Assembly: GCA_050248735.1 (NCBI GenBank)
Contig: JBFWRU010000016.1
Span: 1 to 64,000 of the forward strand
Direction: 5' to 3'
Source of the DNA: JACKFE01 sp050248735
GTDB lineage: Bacteria > Nitrospirota > Nitrospiria > Nitrospirales > UBA8639
DNA: 64,000 bases
Shown: positions 54,956 through 63,845 of the stretch, one piece after another
How positions within the stretch are numbered: the first letter of the stretch is position 1
How the letters are laid out: each line of letters starts with the position of its first letter
Program-made: the position numbers and the translations under genes
Notes under the pieces: generated by a model
The model's database searches: none
What the model saw: the letters and a program-made list of their open reading frames with translations, nothing else
What the model was told of the DNA's origin: nothing

Positions 54956-55213
54956 TCACAGCGGCGCTTTGCGCAACTCCGCCATGCGTTCTTTCGCGGT
55001 CTGCGCTTGAGCGCTATCAGGATGATCGCGAATGATCTGTTCGTAGAGTTCCTGCGCATGCAAGAGATTGCGCTGTTCCTCCTCGAATTGGGCGGTTTCC
55101 AGAAGTTGTTGCGGATCTTCTCCGCATCCCAACATCAGTGAAAACAGCAACACGCCAACGGCACGTTTACCCGAACACGCCCACGATTGAAGCCGTGTCA
55201 TCCATGTGGTCAT
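54956..55213 (-). CDS. small lipoprotein, TPR/YfiO-like
   Basis: An 85-residue protein. The hydrophobic leader ends in L-M-L-G-C, a lipobox, so the Cys is probably lipidated. A single repeat follows, L-L-H-A-Q-E-L-Y-E-Q-I-I-R-D-H-P-D-S-A-Q-A, typical of the TPR units of BamD/YfiO-like proteins. A GGAGG is found upstream of the ATG. It lies between two paralogous genes on the other strand. Confidence 0.7.
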   Translation of the reverse strand: MTTWMTRLQSWACSGKRAVGVLLFSLMLGCGEDPQQLLETAQFEEEQRNLLHAQELYEQIIRDHPDSAQAQTAKERMAELRKAPL

Positions 55214-55398
55214 CGTTCATTCCTCCCACAATTATTCTACGCCGTTGACCTTCCGTTCACGACCGGATGTCCGTCAAAAAAATAGCCGTCACTTTTTCCG
55301 CCTGCTCCTAAGGATCACTCCGCGTCCGTCCGATAGAGTGGAGCAGAGCACAGGAAACAGTCCGAATAGTTCACTCATTCAGGAAGGTCGATTGTTCC

Positions 55399-55632
55399 AT
55401 GCAAACAGATCACGAAGTGAATGAAGCACTCAAAACCTTTGACGATTACGAAATCCGCGTGTATACGCGATTCGCCACGGAATGGCGCGATCAGCGTCTC
55501 ACCGATGGCTCTCCCGCCGAAGTGGCGTTTTGGAATGCCCTCATTTCCCTCTTCGTGGAAGAGCGCCACCGACGAAAAGAAGAAATACGACAATTGGAAG
55601 TCATGTATCAAGCCAGCCACGATCGGGTATAA
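55399..55632 (+). CDS. small uncharacterised protein, paralog B
   Basis: A 77-residue protein with the same arrangement as paralog A: L-K-T-F-D-D, Y-T-R-F-A-T-E-W-R-D-Q-R, F-W-N, E-E-R-H-R-R and R-Q-L-E-V-M-Y. About a third of residues match by eye, and charge pattern and length agree. Cytosolic, function unknown. It probably arose by local duplication. Confidence 0.7.
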   Translation: MQTDHEVNEALKTFDDYEIRVYTRFATEWRDQRLTDGSPAEVAFWNALISLFVEERHRRKEEIRQLEVMYQASHDRV

Positions 55633-55757
55633 GCCGACTCGTACTTTTTCCCACGGTTCTTCGACCACAACCTGAACGAGGGACCGTGGGACCTCCGCTT
55701 CATTGAGATTCCGCAAGACTCCTTCAAAGCCCCATGTACGGAACCATCACCGGACGC

Positions 55758-56966
55758 TCAACTGTCAGCTATCAACTGTTCATATAAATCTTTGGTCCGT
55801 TTGGCAATGGCCTCCCAACTGAACAACTCCTCGGCGCGAAGCCGCCCGGCTTGCCCCATGGGCAATCGTAAAACAGGGTCCCGCATGAGCTGATTGATCC
55901 GATCCGCCAAATCCTGAACAAACACCTCAGGATCATTCGGCAAAAATGGCGCTTCCGTCTGCTGATCAAGCGGCACCAACAATCCGGTGACCTCCTCCAC
56001 CACCACCTCCGGAATGCCTCCGACCGCCGTCGCCACGACCGGCACCTGGCAGGCCATGGCCTCCAGATTGATTATGCCAAAGGGCTCATAAATGGAGGGA
56101 CAGCAAAACACGCCGGCATGCGAATACATCTCGATCAAACTCCGCTTGTCCAGCATTTCCTGAATCCAAAAAATCTGCCCTCGATGCGTTCTGGCCGTTT
56201 CAATCGCGTCTTTAATCTCGGCGGCAATAGCCGGCGTATCCGGTGACCCCGCACAGAGCACCACAGGAATATCCGGGTCGATATAATGAAGAGCTTGAAT
56301 GAGATACTGAATGCCTTTTTGGCGGGTAATGCGACCCACAAACAAAACATAGGGTTGGTCCACGGGAATCCCATAACGGGTCAAGGCATCATGGGTCTCC
56401 ACCTTGTGAAATTCCTTGAGATCGATCCCGTTATGAATGACGTGCACCCGTTCTTCAGGCACCTGAAAATATTTCAGCACATCCGCCTTAGCTCCCTCCG
56501 ACACCGCAATAATCGCATCCGCCATTTCCAAGGCGGTCTTTTCCACCCAAAGCGAAAAATCATAGCCTCCGGCCAACTGCTCCCGCTTCCACGGCCGCAG
56601 AGGCTCCAATGAATGGGTGGTAATAATGAGCGGCACGCCATAGGTGAGTTTCGACAGAATGCCTCCCAGGTGGGTATACCAGGTATGACAATGCACCAGA
56701 TCGGCATCCACCCCTAACGCACTCATCTCCGAACTCCGTTGGATGGCCCCGAACACCGAATGCAGAGGTTTGGGCGCCCCGATTTCTTTGCCGTCCAAAG
56801 GAATCCCCCGCACTTTGAGGCTACCAGTCTCGGAGAATTGCTCCCCGAAACACCGCACCTCAACCTGCATCAGCTTGGCCAACTCCCGACTAAGATATTC
56901 CACATGCACGCCCGCTCCCCCATACGTATTAGGAGGATACTCATTGGTCAACAGCAAGGCTTTCAT
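55758..56966 (-). CDS. glycogen synthase-like glycosyltransferase (GT4)
   Basis: A 402-residue GT-B enzyme. The N-terminal domain has N-E-Y-P-P-N-T-Y-G-G-A-G-V-H. The C-terminal domain has V-G-R-I-T-R-Q-K-G for nucleotide sugar binding and E-P-F-G-I-I-N-L-E, the E-x7-E motif. It resembles the corynebacterial type of glycogen synthase (GlgA/GlgM) that uses ADP- or UDP-glucose. No other glycogen genes are adjacent. Other sugar transfer is possible. A start three codons earlier exists at 56975. Confidence 0.8.
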   Translation of the reverse strand: MKALLLTNEYPPNTYGGAGVHVEYLSRELAKLMQVEVRCFGEQFSETGSLKVRGIPLDGKEIGAPKPLHSVFGAIQRSSEMSALGVDADLVHCHTWYTHLGGILSKLTYGVPLIITTHSLEPLRPWKREQLAGGYDFSLWVEKTALEMADAIIAVSEGAKADVLKYFQVPEERVHVIHNGIDLKEFHKVETHDALTRYGIPVDQPYVLFVGRITRQKGIQYLIQALHYIDPDIPVVLCAGSPDTPAIAAEIKDAIETARTHRGQIFWIQEMLDKRSLIEMYSHAGVFCCPSIYEPFGIINLEAMACQVPVVATAVGGIPEVVVEEVTGLLVPLDQQTEAPFLPNDPEVFVQDLADRINQLMRDPVLRLPMGQAGRLRAEELFSWEAIAKRTKDLYEQLIADS

Positions 56967-57319
56967 CAAACACACTCCATGGTGATTAAAACTTCTCTTA
57001 GCGTCCTACCATAAAAGAAAAAAGACACGAAGTCATCCGTCCCTCCCCAAAACGAATACGGAAATTTTCTATGCCCCGGGTCGCAACCACCCTTCCATAT
57101 AAACCGGAATCAATGAGGATGCCAATACACTCTCCAGTCAGACGATGCATTCATTATAATATCCGTAACAGAAAACTCAAGTAACGCTTAAGATTTCATT
57201 TCTTCAATTTTAACCATCGGGTAACTGGAAAACCTGTATTGCAAAGTATCCCAGCCAGCGATTACCGTAGGGCATCGACAAGACAGTAAGGATTCTCAAC
57301 GAAGAAGGGAACGGCAGGC
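56967..57319. other. intergenic region between divergent genes
   Basis: About 350 bases. A TATAAT at 57155-57160 on the plus strand could be the -10 of the fumarase promoter, but the -35 is poor. No gene or RNA motif was seen. Confidence 0.35.
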
Positions 57320-58972
57320 ATGGCGGAATTTCAGTATCAGGAAATCTTTGAGCATTCGGCGGATACGACCACCTATCGAAAACTCACCTCAGATTACGTT
57401 TCCACCGCGACATTTGAAGGTCGGGAACTCGTCAAAGTCCAACCCGAGGCACTTACGCTTTTGGCGCGTGAAGCCATGGATGACATCGCCCATTTACTCA
57501 GATCCAGCCATCTTGAACAGTTGTCGAAAATACTCAAAGACCCGGAAGCATCTGAAAATGACAGGTTTGTCGCACTCGAACTACTAAAAAATGCCAACAT
57601 CGCCTCGGCCCGCGTCCTGCCGGGGTGCCAGGATACCGGAACGGCCATCGCCATGGGATATAAAGGACAACAGGTCTTCACCACCGGCGATGACGCCGAA
57701 GCCCTTTCCCGAGGGATCTTCGAGGCCTACGATACGCGCAACCTGCGGTACTCGCAGATGGCACCCCTCGATATGTATACCGAAAAAAATACCGGCACGA
57801 ACCTCCCCGCCCAGATCGACCTTTACGCCAAACCCGGGGCGGAATATCATTTCTTATTCATTGCCAAAGGCGGAGGCTCGGCCAACAAAACGTTTCTCTA
57901 TCAGGAAACCAAGGCCCTGTTGAATCCCAAATCGCTGCTCAAGTTCGTGGCGGAAAAAATCCGCACCTTGGGCACCTCAGCCTGTCCACCCTACCATCTG
58001 GCCCTAGTGATTGGAGGTCTGTCCGCGGAATTCACCTTGAAGACCGTCAAACTCGCCAGTTGCCATTACCTGGATGATCTTCCTACCACCGGCAACGCCA
58101 GGGGCCGCGCCTTCCGCGACCCGGATTTAGAACAACAAATCCTGAAACTCTGCGCCGAAACCGGCATCGGCGCGCAATTCGGCGGAAAATATTTTGCGCA
58201 TGACGTGCGGGTCATCCGCCTTCCCCGTCACGGGGCTTCATGCCCCGTCGGACTGGGCGTCTCCTGCTCAGCCGATCGACAGATTCTCGGCAAGATCACC
58301 AAGGAAGGCGTCTTCCTGGAACAACTGGAAACCAACCCCGCCAAATACCTCCCCGAGGTCACGGAAAAAGATTTGGATGGACATGTCGTGAAGATCAACC
58401 TGAACCAGCCAATGGCAGAAATTCTTGCGGAGCTGCGCAAACATCCTGTTGCCACGCGACTCTCGCTGACCGGTCCCATCGTGGTCGCCAGAGATATCGC
58501 CCATGCTCGGCTCAAGGAACGGCTGGATGCGGGAAAAGGTCTGCCTCAGTACATCAAAGACCATGTGGTCTATTACGCCGGACCGGCCAAAAAGCCGCAA
58601 GGCCATGCATCGGGATCGTTCGGTCCCACCACCGCCGGTCGCATGGATTCCTACGTTGATCAATTTCAAGCTGCAGGCGGCAGCATGGTGATGCTGGCCA
58701 AGGGCAACCGCTCCAAGCAGGTGCGGGAGGCCTGCGGCAAATATGGCGGGTTTTATCTGGGCTCCATCGGCGGCCCCGCAGCACGCCTTGCCGAACACAG
58801 CATAAAAAAAGTGGAAGTCCTGGAATTTGAGGATCTGGGAATGGAAGCTGTGTGGAAAATCGAAGTGGAAGACTTCCCCGCCTTCATCGTTATCAATCAC
58901 GAAGGCAAGGACTTTTATGCCGACCTGACCGACCAGAATGCTTCCGGCCTTATTCAGGTGGGCGGCTCATAA
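57320..58972 (+). CDS. fumA: class I fumarate hydratase
   Basis: This 550-residue enzyme interconverts fumarate and malate in the TCA cycle with a 4Fe-4S cluster. The cluster cysteines appear in L-P-G-C-Q-D-T-G near 102, S-A-C-P-P-Y near 221 and A-S-C-P-V-G near 310. The beta domain carries S-G-S-F-G-P-T-T-A-G-R-M. The length matches two-domain FumA/FumB. The enzyme is oxygen-sensitive, unlike class II. The ATG is preceded by GAAGGG and GGCAGG. Confidence 0.93.
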   Translation: MAEFQYQEIFEHSADTTTYRKLTSDYVSTATFEGRELVKVQPEALTLLAREAMDDIAHLLRSSHLEQLSKILKDPEASENDRFVALELLKNANIASARVLPGCQDTGTAIAMGYKGQQVFTTGDDAEALSRGIFEAYDTRNLRYSQMAPLDMYTEKNTGTNLPAQIDLYAKPGAEYHFLFIAKGGGSANKTFLYQETKALLNPKSLLKFVAEKIRTLGTSACPPYHLALVIGGLSAEFTLKTVKLASCHYLDDLPTTGNARGRAFRDPDLEQQILKLCAETGIGAQFGGKYFAHDVRVIRLPRHGASCPVGLGVSCSADRQILGKITKEGVFLEQLETNPAKYLPEVTEKDLDGHVVKINLNQPMAEILAELRKHPVATRLSLTGPIVVARDIAHARLKERLDAGKGLPQYIKDHVVYYAGPAKKPQGHASGSFGPTTAGRMDSYVDQFQAAGGSMVMLAKGNRSKQVREACGKYGGFYLGSIGGPAARLAEHSIKKVEVLEFEDLGMEAVWKIEVEDFPAFIVINHEGKDFYADLTDQNASGLIQVGGS

Positions 58973-58989
58973 ACAAAAGCCTCTATAGA

Positions 58990-59169
58990 AAAAGTGAACC
59001 TTACGTTCTCATGGGTAAGCAAAGATGAAATCCCAAAAACATCCACAGTGGATCCGAAAGCGCTTGTTTCTGGGTTTCAATCTCGGGACACACAAGAGGA
59101 CCTCTTCCCCTCTGGGATCTCAAAACCGGCAAAATCGTCCGCGAATTTGGAAAGTGCCCTCACCAGTGA
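58990..59169 (+). pseudogene. relic of a WD40-repeat protein
   Basis: In one frame D-P-K-A-L-V-S-G-F-Q-S-R-D looks like a WD40 strand. In another, L-W-D-L-K-T-G-K-I-V-R-E-F-G-K (59110-59154) is a clear WD40 signature, then a stop at 59167. The two parts are frameshifted relative to each other and there is no start or signal. One broken repeat remains. Confidence 0.5.
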
Positions 59170-59381
59170 TCTTTCTTGTTCTTTTCCCATTTCATTACTC
59201 TATTCTCTTTTGACTTCGCGGCCGAGGAACATTCCGACACGAAATTTATAGAAACTTATATAGCCTTATCTCTATTTAGTTTCAAAATAACTCAAAACAG
59301 TCACCTACCTATCGTCCGCCGTGGGCAAAATACTCAATTTCCCCCAAATGGGTCTTATTCGTAGGGCAAAAATGGTCCTAT
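59170..59381. other. non-coding stretch
   Basis: About 210 AT-rich bases after the WD40 relic with no frame or motif I can support. With the relic it forms a gap of about 400 bases without a live gene. Confidence 0.3.
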
Positions 59382-59615
59382 CTATTTCTTCTTTGAGAGA
59401 CATGATTTCACATCTAAGGAAACAACGAAGTGAGAGTTTCCTGAGGTAAAGTCTACCTCACCGGCGCAATTAAACTCCTTGGTTTCCGGAGAGTCAGCGG
59501 CCCAGAGTAACCAGAAGCCACCACCCGCGTCATTGTATTCGAGCGAAACTTTATCACCTGGCTCCACCAAGAAATTGTCTGATCGAAGCAAATTTTTTCC
59601 TGAAAATTCCTTCAA
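59382..59615 (-). CDS. hypothetical small protein
   Basis: A 77-residue frame starting at TTG, with an upstream stop two codons before. The sequence has beta-like segments (F-L-V-E-P-G-D-K-V-S-L-E-Y) and three Cys-poor loops. No ribosome site or relative is known to me. It could be a remnant of a larger gene. I give it low weight. Confidence 0.3.
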   Translation of the reverse strand: MKEFSGKNLLRSDNFLVEPGDKVSLEYNDAGGGFWLLWAADSPETKEFNCAGEVDFTSGNSHFVVSLDVKSCLSKKK

Positions 59616-59721
59616 GTATTATTCCGAAAAAAACAGCTGTGACTGAGAAAACAAGAGGGAATACTCCCAAGCCGCGATTGATGAATTTTGCCATCAAAAC
59701 CCTTCCACAGTTTGAACGGCT

Positions 59722-59922
59722 TTAGCTATGTTGTTTTTTCCAATCGTCCGTTAAGAGTCCGGAAAAGCCCCAGTCCTCCTCCTGAATTTCCTGAATCACG
59801 ATATGCGTCTGCTCGGGTTTCTTGCCGAGTATGCGCACAAGCGAATCAGTAACCTCCTTGACTAACCGGGATTTCTGTTCTCGTGTGGCACCCTTCGTGA
59901 TCTGAATATTGACGTATGGCAT
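59722..59922 (-). CDS. 4-oxalocrotonate tautomerase-family protein
   Basis: A 66-residue tautomerase with the catalytic Pro1 after the initiator Met and P-Y-V-N-I-Q-I. The short beta-alpha-beta pattern continues through E-E-D-W-G. It acts as a keto-enol tautomerase on small aromatic-derived acids. The ATG has AGGAGA nine bases upstream. No catechol pathway genes are near, so the substrate is open. Confidence 0.82.
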   Translation of the reverse strand: MPYVNIQITKGATREQKSRLVKEVTDSLVRILGKKPEQTHIVIQEIQEEDWGFSGLLTDDWKKQHS

Positions 59923-59972
59923 TTTCTACTTCTCCTGTCATTGAGTAGTGGCATATAAGCGTTTCAGCCCGA

Positions 59973-60488
59973 TCATGTGATGATGCGGCCCTCAAAGATG
60001 CGTGTTTCTTTCTGTGCCCGTTCACGGTCGGGGTCATTCAGGACTTCCATGAGCTGTAACTCCTGCACATAATAATCAGGCAGACCGTATTCAATGGCCC
60101 CTTCCACCACGAACCGCTTGTACCACTCATAGGGCCTGACCGCGTCGTCGATCACCGTCGCATAGTAGGTGACAGCCGAGATCACGCCGGAGGCCGTGAG
60201 CACCTCTACCGTCTTTTCTTCATATCCCTGATGCAATCCCTCAACGACATCCAACAGGTCTTTCTCCAATCGGGATATCTCAAATAGCACCCCATGCACC
60301 CAATGCTCCTGATCGCCGGTAGAAAAAATATCGCACTTCCCGGAGCCGTCATAGCTCTTCTTGTGCCACCGCAACTGATGTCCTTTGACTGCCCCCATGC
60401 CGACAGGTTGAGCCGAAGGGGTTCGCTCACGGAGCCGGTTGGTGCACATATTTGACCCGTAGGCGAAATAGGAAAAGGTGGGGATCAC
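59973..60488 (-). CDS. gamma-glutamylcyclotransferase-like protein
   Basis: A 171-residue protein with the signature Y-F-A-Y-G-S-N-M near 8-15, the substrate loop, and the likely catalytic Glu in D-V-V-E-G. The family releases 5-oxoproline from gamma-glutamyl amines or dipeptides. The start is GTG. The tail (residues 150-171) is basic. Function assignment is at family level only. Confidence 0.8.
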   Translation of the reverse strand: MIPTFSYFAYGSNMCTNRLRERTPSAQPVGMGAVKGHQLRWHKKSYDGSGKCDIFSTGDQEHWVHGVLFEISRLEKDLLDVVEGLHQGYEEKTVEVLTASGVISAVTYYATVIDDAVRPYEWYKRFVVEGAIEYGLPDYYVQELQLMEVLNDPDRERAQKETRIFEGRIIT

Positions 60489-60538
60489 GATTTACGTTCT
60501 TTTAACAACTAAAAGACAGGCCATTAAACACGCGATAC

Positions 60539-60916
60539 TTACCACAGTATGGGTTCATCGTTTTTTCTTTGGCTTATCGGCTGGCTTCTTTTTCGGCTTC
60601 TTTGAGCGAAGGCAGCGGCGTAGGAGCGGGCAGCCCAGACCTTAGCTATTTCAGGATCGTCGAAAATTTCCTCCGGTGCCATATAATATGACATCCTGAA
60701 ACCCTTGCCATTTTTCTCATATTCGAATTGTTCCAACTCCCGTTCCTCAAAGTGTGAAACAATCGTTTCGTCGGATTTCAGATACAACACATCATCCGCA
60801 ACCAACGCGAACATCAACCCCTTATGAAAGATCCCGTCCCCCCCGAACATCCGCCGCGGCTGAATGGAGCCGAATTGCCCGAACACCTCATGTAGATAGT
60901 CCACGTACTCGCTCAT
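60539..60916 (-). CDS. TfoX/Sxy N-terminal domain protein
   Basis: A 125-residue protein starting M-S-E-Y-V-D-Y-L-H-E with the R-R-M-F-G-G-D-G-I-F signature of the TfoX N-terminal domain, and M-S-Y-Y-M-A-P-E near 75. In some bacteria TfoX activates competence genes. Here only this domain is present, the C-terminal half being replaced by a basic tail, so that role is doubtful. Confidence 0.8.
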   Translation of the reverse strand: MSEYVDYLHEVFGQFGSIQPRRMFGGDGIFHKGLMFALVADDVLYLKSDETIVSHFEERELEQFEYEKNGKGFRMSYYMAPEEIFDDPEIAKVWAARSYAAAFAQRSRKRSQPISQRKNDEPILW

Positions 60917-61141
60917 CTCTCAGACCCGGTTATTGTGTTGTGACAAATGGTGTCCCTGGCAAGGAGAACCACCTGCACCCACCCTAACCCTCTCAATACA
61001 CGGGAGAAGACAGAAATGCGAAACCTTCTCTGGTTGATCCCACACCATTATCGTAGGTGATGAAGGCATCTATATTAGTGGCCGCATAAACCATGACAAT
61101 CATCTCTTCCTCAAAATGCCTCTTGCTGCCCGCTTCATCGC

Positions 61142-62107
61142 TTACGGCGCCACAAGACCAGTGGGGACGGCTTCCGGATATGCTTCAAGTGGAAAGTTTC
61201 GTTCGCGCCAGGCAGCAAGGCCTCCGGCAAGGGGACGAACTTTCGTGATGCCGCTCCTTCGCAGCAATAACGCCATCCTGGCAGCCGTGGCCTCGTTCGG
61301 ACAGGCACAAAATAGGATGACGTCACCCTGTCGCGGGATGTCCCCATGCCGCTGCTCCAATTCCTCCGCAGTCATGCGAAGCGCTCCTGGAATCGTATAG
61401 GGGTCCGCCTGGTGATCCAACGCACCCCGCAGATCCAACACAAAGACCTTATGACCGTGATCCATCATCCCTTTCAGTTCGTCTACCGTGATGCGGGCCA
61501 TCCGCAACTCCCGCAACACCCATTGCCGATGGGCAAACTTATACGCTATATACGCCACGAGACCGATGCCCAGCGCCACCAGGAAGAACATGCCCGCTCG
61601 GGACTGTTGCGCGGCAATGGCTTCGATCTCGTCGCTGAAGACATACCCCGGCAGCACAAAAGCCAGGGCCCAGAGCCCTGCGCCCAGTCCGTCAAAACTC
61701 AGAAAACGAGTGAATCTGATTCCAAAGAGACCGGCCATGGCCGGCGCGAGGGTACTCAACCCGGGAAGAAACTTGGCGAGAATCAGCGCGCGGATCCCGT
61801 GACGCGTGAAAAAATTCTCCGTCCGCCGCACGCAAAAGTCCGGCTCCAAGGAAATCCGGCAGAGAAGGCTGAGGGCCTGCCGTCCTCGACGCCGGCCCAG
61901 CTCATACCACACCACATCGCCAGCCAGACAGGCCAGGATAGCAATCAGAATGGCGACCCCGAGATTCAGACTCCCGGCACCTGCCATCGCGCCGGCCGCC
62001 AACAACACCGGGATTGCCGGAATCGGGAGGCCGATTTGTTCGGCGAAGACAATGACAAACAGCATAATCTCACCATACTGAGAGATAAATGCGCTCATTT
62101 CGTTCAC
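61142..62107 (-). CDS. DedA membrane protein fused to rhodanese
   Basis: This 321-residue protein starts at GTG with AGGAG six bases upstream. Residues 1-195 form a DedA/VTT membrane domain, with P-I-P-A-I-P, the F-L-P-G-L-S-T-L-A-P-A-M-A-G motif and five or so hydrophobic segments. Residues 205-310 form a rhodanese domain with D-L-R-G near 225 and the active Cys267 in F-C-A-C-P-N-E-A. The fusion suggests sulfur transfer or sensing at the membrane. The role is unknown. Confidence 0.85.
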   Translation of the reverse strand: MNEMSAFISQYGEIMLFVIVFAEQIGLPIPAIPVLLAAGAMAGAGSLNLGVAILIAILACLAGDVVWYELGRRRGRQALSLLCRISLEPDFCVRRTENFFTRHGIRALILAKFLPGLSTLAPAMAGLFGIRFTRFLSFDGLGAGLWALAFVLPGYVFSDEIEAIAAQQSRAGMFFLVALGIGLVAYIAYKFAHRQWVLRELRMARITVDELKGMMDHGHKVFVLDLRGALDHQADPYTIPGALRMTAEELEQRHGDIPRQGDVILFCACPNEATAARMALLLRRSGITKVRPLAGGLAAWRERNFPLEAYPEAVPTGLVAP

Positions 62108-62187
62108 GTTGGCTCCTCCCTGACGGGCCTATTCAAGGCCTCACCGCACCCCGCACATTGCCATTCCCAGTTAGAGAACGTCTCCTC
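62108..62187. other. short intergenic stretch
   Basis: Eighty bases upstream of the DedA start on the minus strand. Nothing is recognised besides the expected promoter. With the transposase relic and the stretch that follows, there are about 400 bases without a live gene. Confidence 0.3.
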
Positions 62188-62276
62188 TTAATGCCAAACC
62201 TCTCGACCGATTCCGGCTACGGTCATCCTGCTTTCCCCGCTGCAATGCAGCCAGGATCTGCTCGTCGATATGCCCA
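62188..62276 (-). pseudogene. relic of an IS3-type transposase OrfA
   Basis: On the minus strand D-E-Q-I-L-A-A-L-Q-R is read in one frame, then, after a shift, G-E-S-R-M-T-V-A-G-I-G-R-E-V-W and a stop. This order matches the E-Q-I-x-x-x-L plus T-V-A-x-x-C-R-E pattern at the start of IS3-family OrfA. Only 30 residues remain and the frame is broken. The match is by eye. Confidence 0.45.
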
Positions 62277-62454
62277 AGTCGTCATCAATCATCGCGTCCA
62301 CGTTTTAAGTGAAGTAGACCACGCCGACCGCCAATTTCACAACTTCGTACCGGCCCACGTTTCGGGTTTTGGGTCATTCGGGTACCTTCTACCCTTAAGA
62401 TCTACATGCCGGCCATTGGACGGTTCCTGAGAATTCCGTCTTGGCTCTGAAGGT
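62277..62454. other. non-coding stretch
   Basis: About 180 bases between the transposase relic and the cupin terminator. No frame or element is recognised. Confidence 0.3.
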
Positions 62455-62491
62455 GCTGTCTCCCGTCGCCTTCATCACGACGGGAGACAGC
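62455..62491 (-). terminator. strong hairpin, probable terminator of the cupin gene
   Basis: GCTGTCTCCCGTCG and its exact complement CGACGGGAGACAGC form a perfect 14-pair stem with a nine-base loop, 15 bases after the cupin stop. There is no long T-run, but stem stability is high. Confidence 0.65.
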
Positions 62492-62505
62492 ATTCTTTGT
62501 CCGTC

Positions 62506-62925
62506 TCACTCTTTGTCGTTCGTGACCAGGTTCGTTTCGTCGGTATCGACGACAAAGACGGCCAGCAGGCGCGCGGGTTGGGTATCGCTGTCATTGGCGC
62601 TGACGCCATGATGATCGCCTGGGACTTCAGCGAAGCTTTCACCTGCGTGATAGACCGTTACCGGACCGTCATTGATTTTACTCCGGATCGCACCCTCCAG
62701 GACCGTGGCATAGATGAAAGCCGAGGGCGGATGGGTATGCGCAGGCGATGACCCACCTGGCTGATATTCGACAAGGACACCCTTCACGCTCTTGCCGGGA
62801 ACATTCGGAAGAGCCCGATCAAAGACCAGTGTGACCTTGGACCGCTGAGTGACCACGTCATCGGCAAAAGCTGCGCTGACGGAAAGAGATGCCAAGACGA
62901 TTCCGCAGAGAAATCTTGTAAACAT
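62506..62925 (-). CDS. exported cupin-domain protein
   Basis: A 139-residue protein. A signal peptide (L-C-G-I-V-L-A-S-L-S-V-S-A-A-F-A) precedes one cupin barrel with H-T-H-P-P-S near 63 and a later P-G-D-H-H-G, the metal ligands. The ATG has AAAGGAGG upstream. Cupins of this sort often accompany small reductases and have unknown substrates. It lies downstream of the NmrA-like gene on the same strand. Confidence 0.82.
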   Translation of the reverse strand: MFTRFLCGIVLASLSVSAAFADDVVTQRSKVTLVFDRALPNVPGKSVKGVLVEYQPGGSSPAHTHPPSAFIYATVLEGAIRSKINDGPVTVYHAGESFAEVPGDHHGVSANDSDTQPARLLAVFVVDTDETNLVTNDKE

Positions 62926-62977
62926 GCGTTTCCTCCTTTGTTGATATAAATTCACCGTGGGGGCACCGTCCCCTTCG

Positions 62978-63742
62978 TTAGCTGACTTTCTTTTGCGGTA
63001 TGGAGCTGCCGAGCCAATCATCGAAACACATCGGGCCGATGCGCGGGTTTTCGCCGGGAGTGAGGCTTTGATCGTTCACTTCCAGGCCGAAGTAGCGGGC
63101 GCGGACGTCTGTGGTCACCCTCCGTGTGTCTCCAGTTGCGCTCAGGAATCGTCGGACGAGTTCATCGAGACGAATGGGTTCGGGACCCGCCAACTCGAGC
63201 GTGCCGTTCAACGGTTTCCCGACGGCGACATCGGCCATGACCGCCGCGACGTCATCCCCCACGATGGGCTGCATCAGGGCAGATGGCAATCGAACGATTT
63301 GCCCTTCCGTGGCCGATTGGGCGATTGCGCCCACGAACTCGAAAAACTGCGTGGCACGAACGATCGTATACGGAATCTTGGAAGCCGTAATCAGATTTTC
63401 CTGGGCCATCTTCGCGCGGAAGTACCCGCTGGCCAACAGGCGATCGGTGCCGACGACCGACAGTGCAACATGGTGCCCCACCCTCGCAGCCGCCTCCGCG
63501 GCATGGAGGTTTCGTCCTGCCGTCTCGAAGAACTCCATCGCCGCCTTGTCCTCGAACGAAGGCGAGTTCGCCACATCGACGACAACCTGAGCGCCTGTCA
63601 GCGCGTCGGCCAGTCCCTCACCGGTGAGGATATTGACCCCTGAAGAAGGTGAGGCCGCCACGACTTCATGGCCTTGCTGACGAAGCCGGTTCACAAGTTT
63701 TGTCCCGATCAACCCATTGCCACCAATGACCACGATTTTCAT
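62978..63742 (-). CDS. NmrA-like NAD(P)-binding protein
   Basis: A 254-residue Rossmann protein of the atypical SDR type. The cofactor loop is G-G-N-G-L-I-G at 8-14. The middle has V-A-N-S-P-S and V-V-G-T-D-R-L near 95, then Y-F-R-A-K with the Lys of the usual Tyr-Lys pair. It probably reduces or senses NADPH. It is close to a cupin gene and a carboxymuconolactone-decarboxylase-like gene, a set common in mobile detoxification loci. Confidence 0.82.
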   Translation of the reverse strand: MKIVVIGGNGLIGTKLVNRLRQQGHEVVAASPSSGVNILTGEGLADALTGAQVVVDVANSPSFEDKAAMEFFETAGRNLHAAEAAARVGHHVALSVVGTDRLLASGYFRAKMAQENLITASKIPYTIVRATQFFEFVGAIAQSATEGQIVRLPSALMQPIVGDDVAAVMADVAVGKPLNGTLELAGPEPIRLDELVRRFLSATGDTRRVTTDVRARYFGLEVNDQSLTPGENPRIGPMCFDDWLGSSIPQKKVS

Positions 63743-63790
63743 GATCTCCCTCTACTTTCTGGCCCCATACTTTGGGCCGATGAATGATAT

Positions 63791-63833
63791 AAAAACCCCC
63801 GGAAAGCCCACACACCGGTCAGCCTTCCCGGAG
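63791..63833 (-). terminator. intrinsic terminator downstream of the partial decarboxylase-like gene
   Basis: On the minus strand CCTCCGGGAAGGC and GCTTTCCGGGGG form a long stem with a few mismatches, followed by TTTTT. It sits just beyond the expected stop codon of the partial gene. Confidence 0.75.
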
Positions 63834-63845
63834 GCACCGGATGAA

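Noticed and set aside
58268..58900. 210-codon frame opposite the fumarase gene
   Set aside because: Shadow of a well-supported gene with no features of its own.
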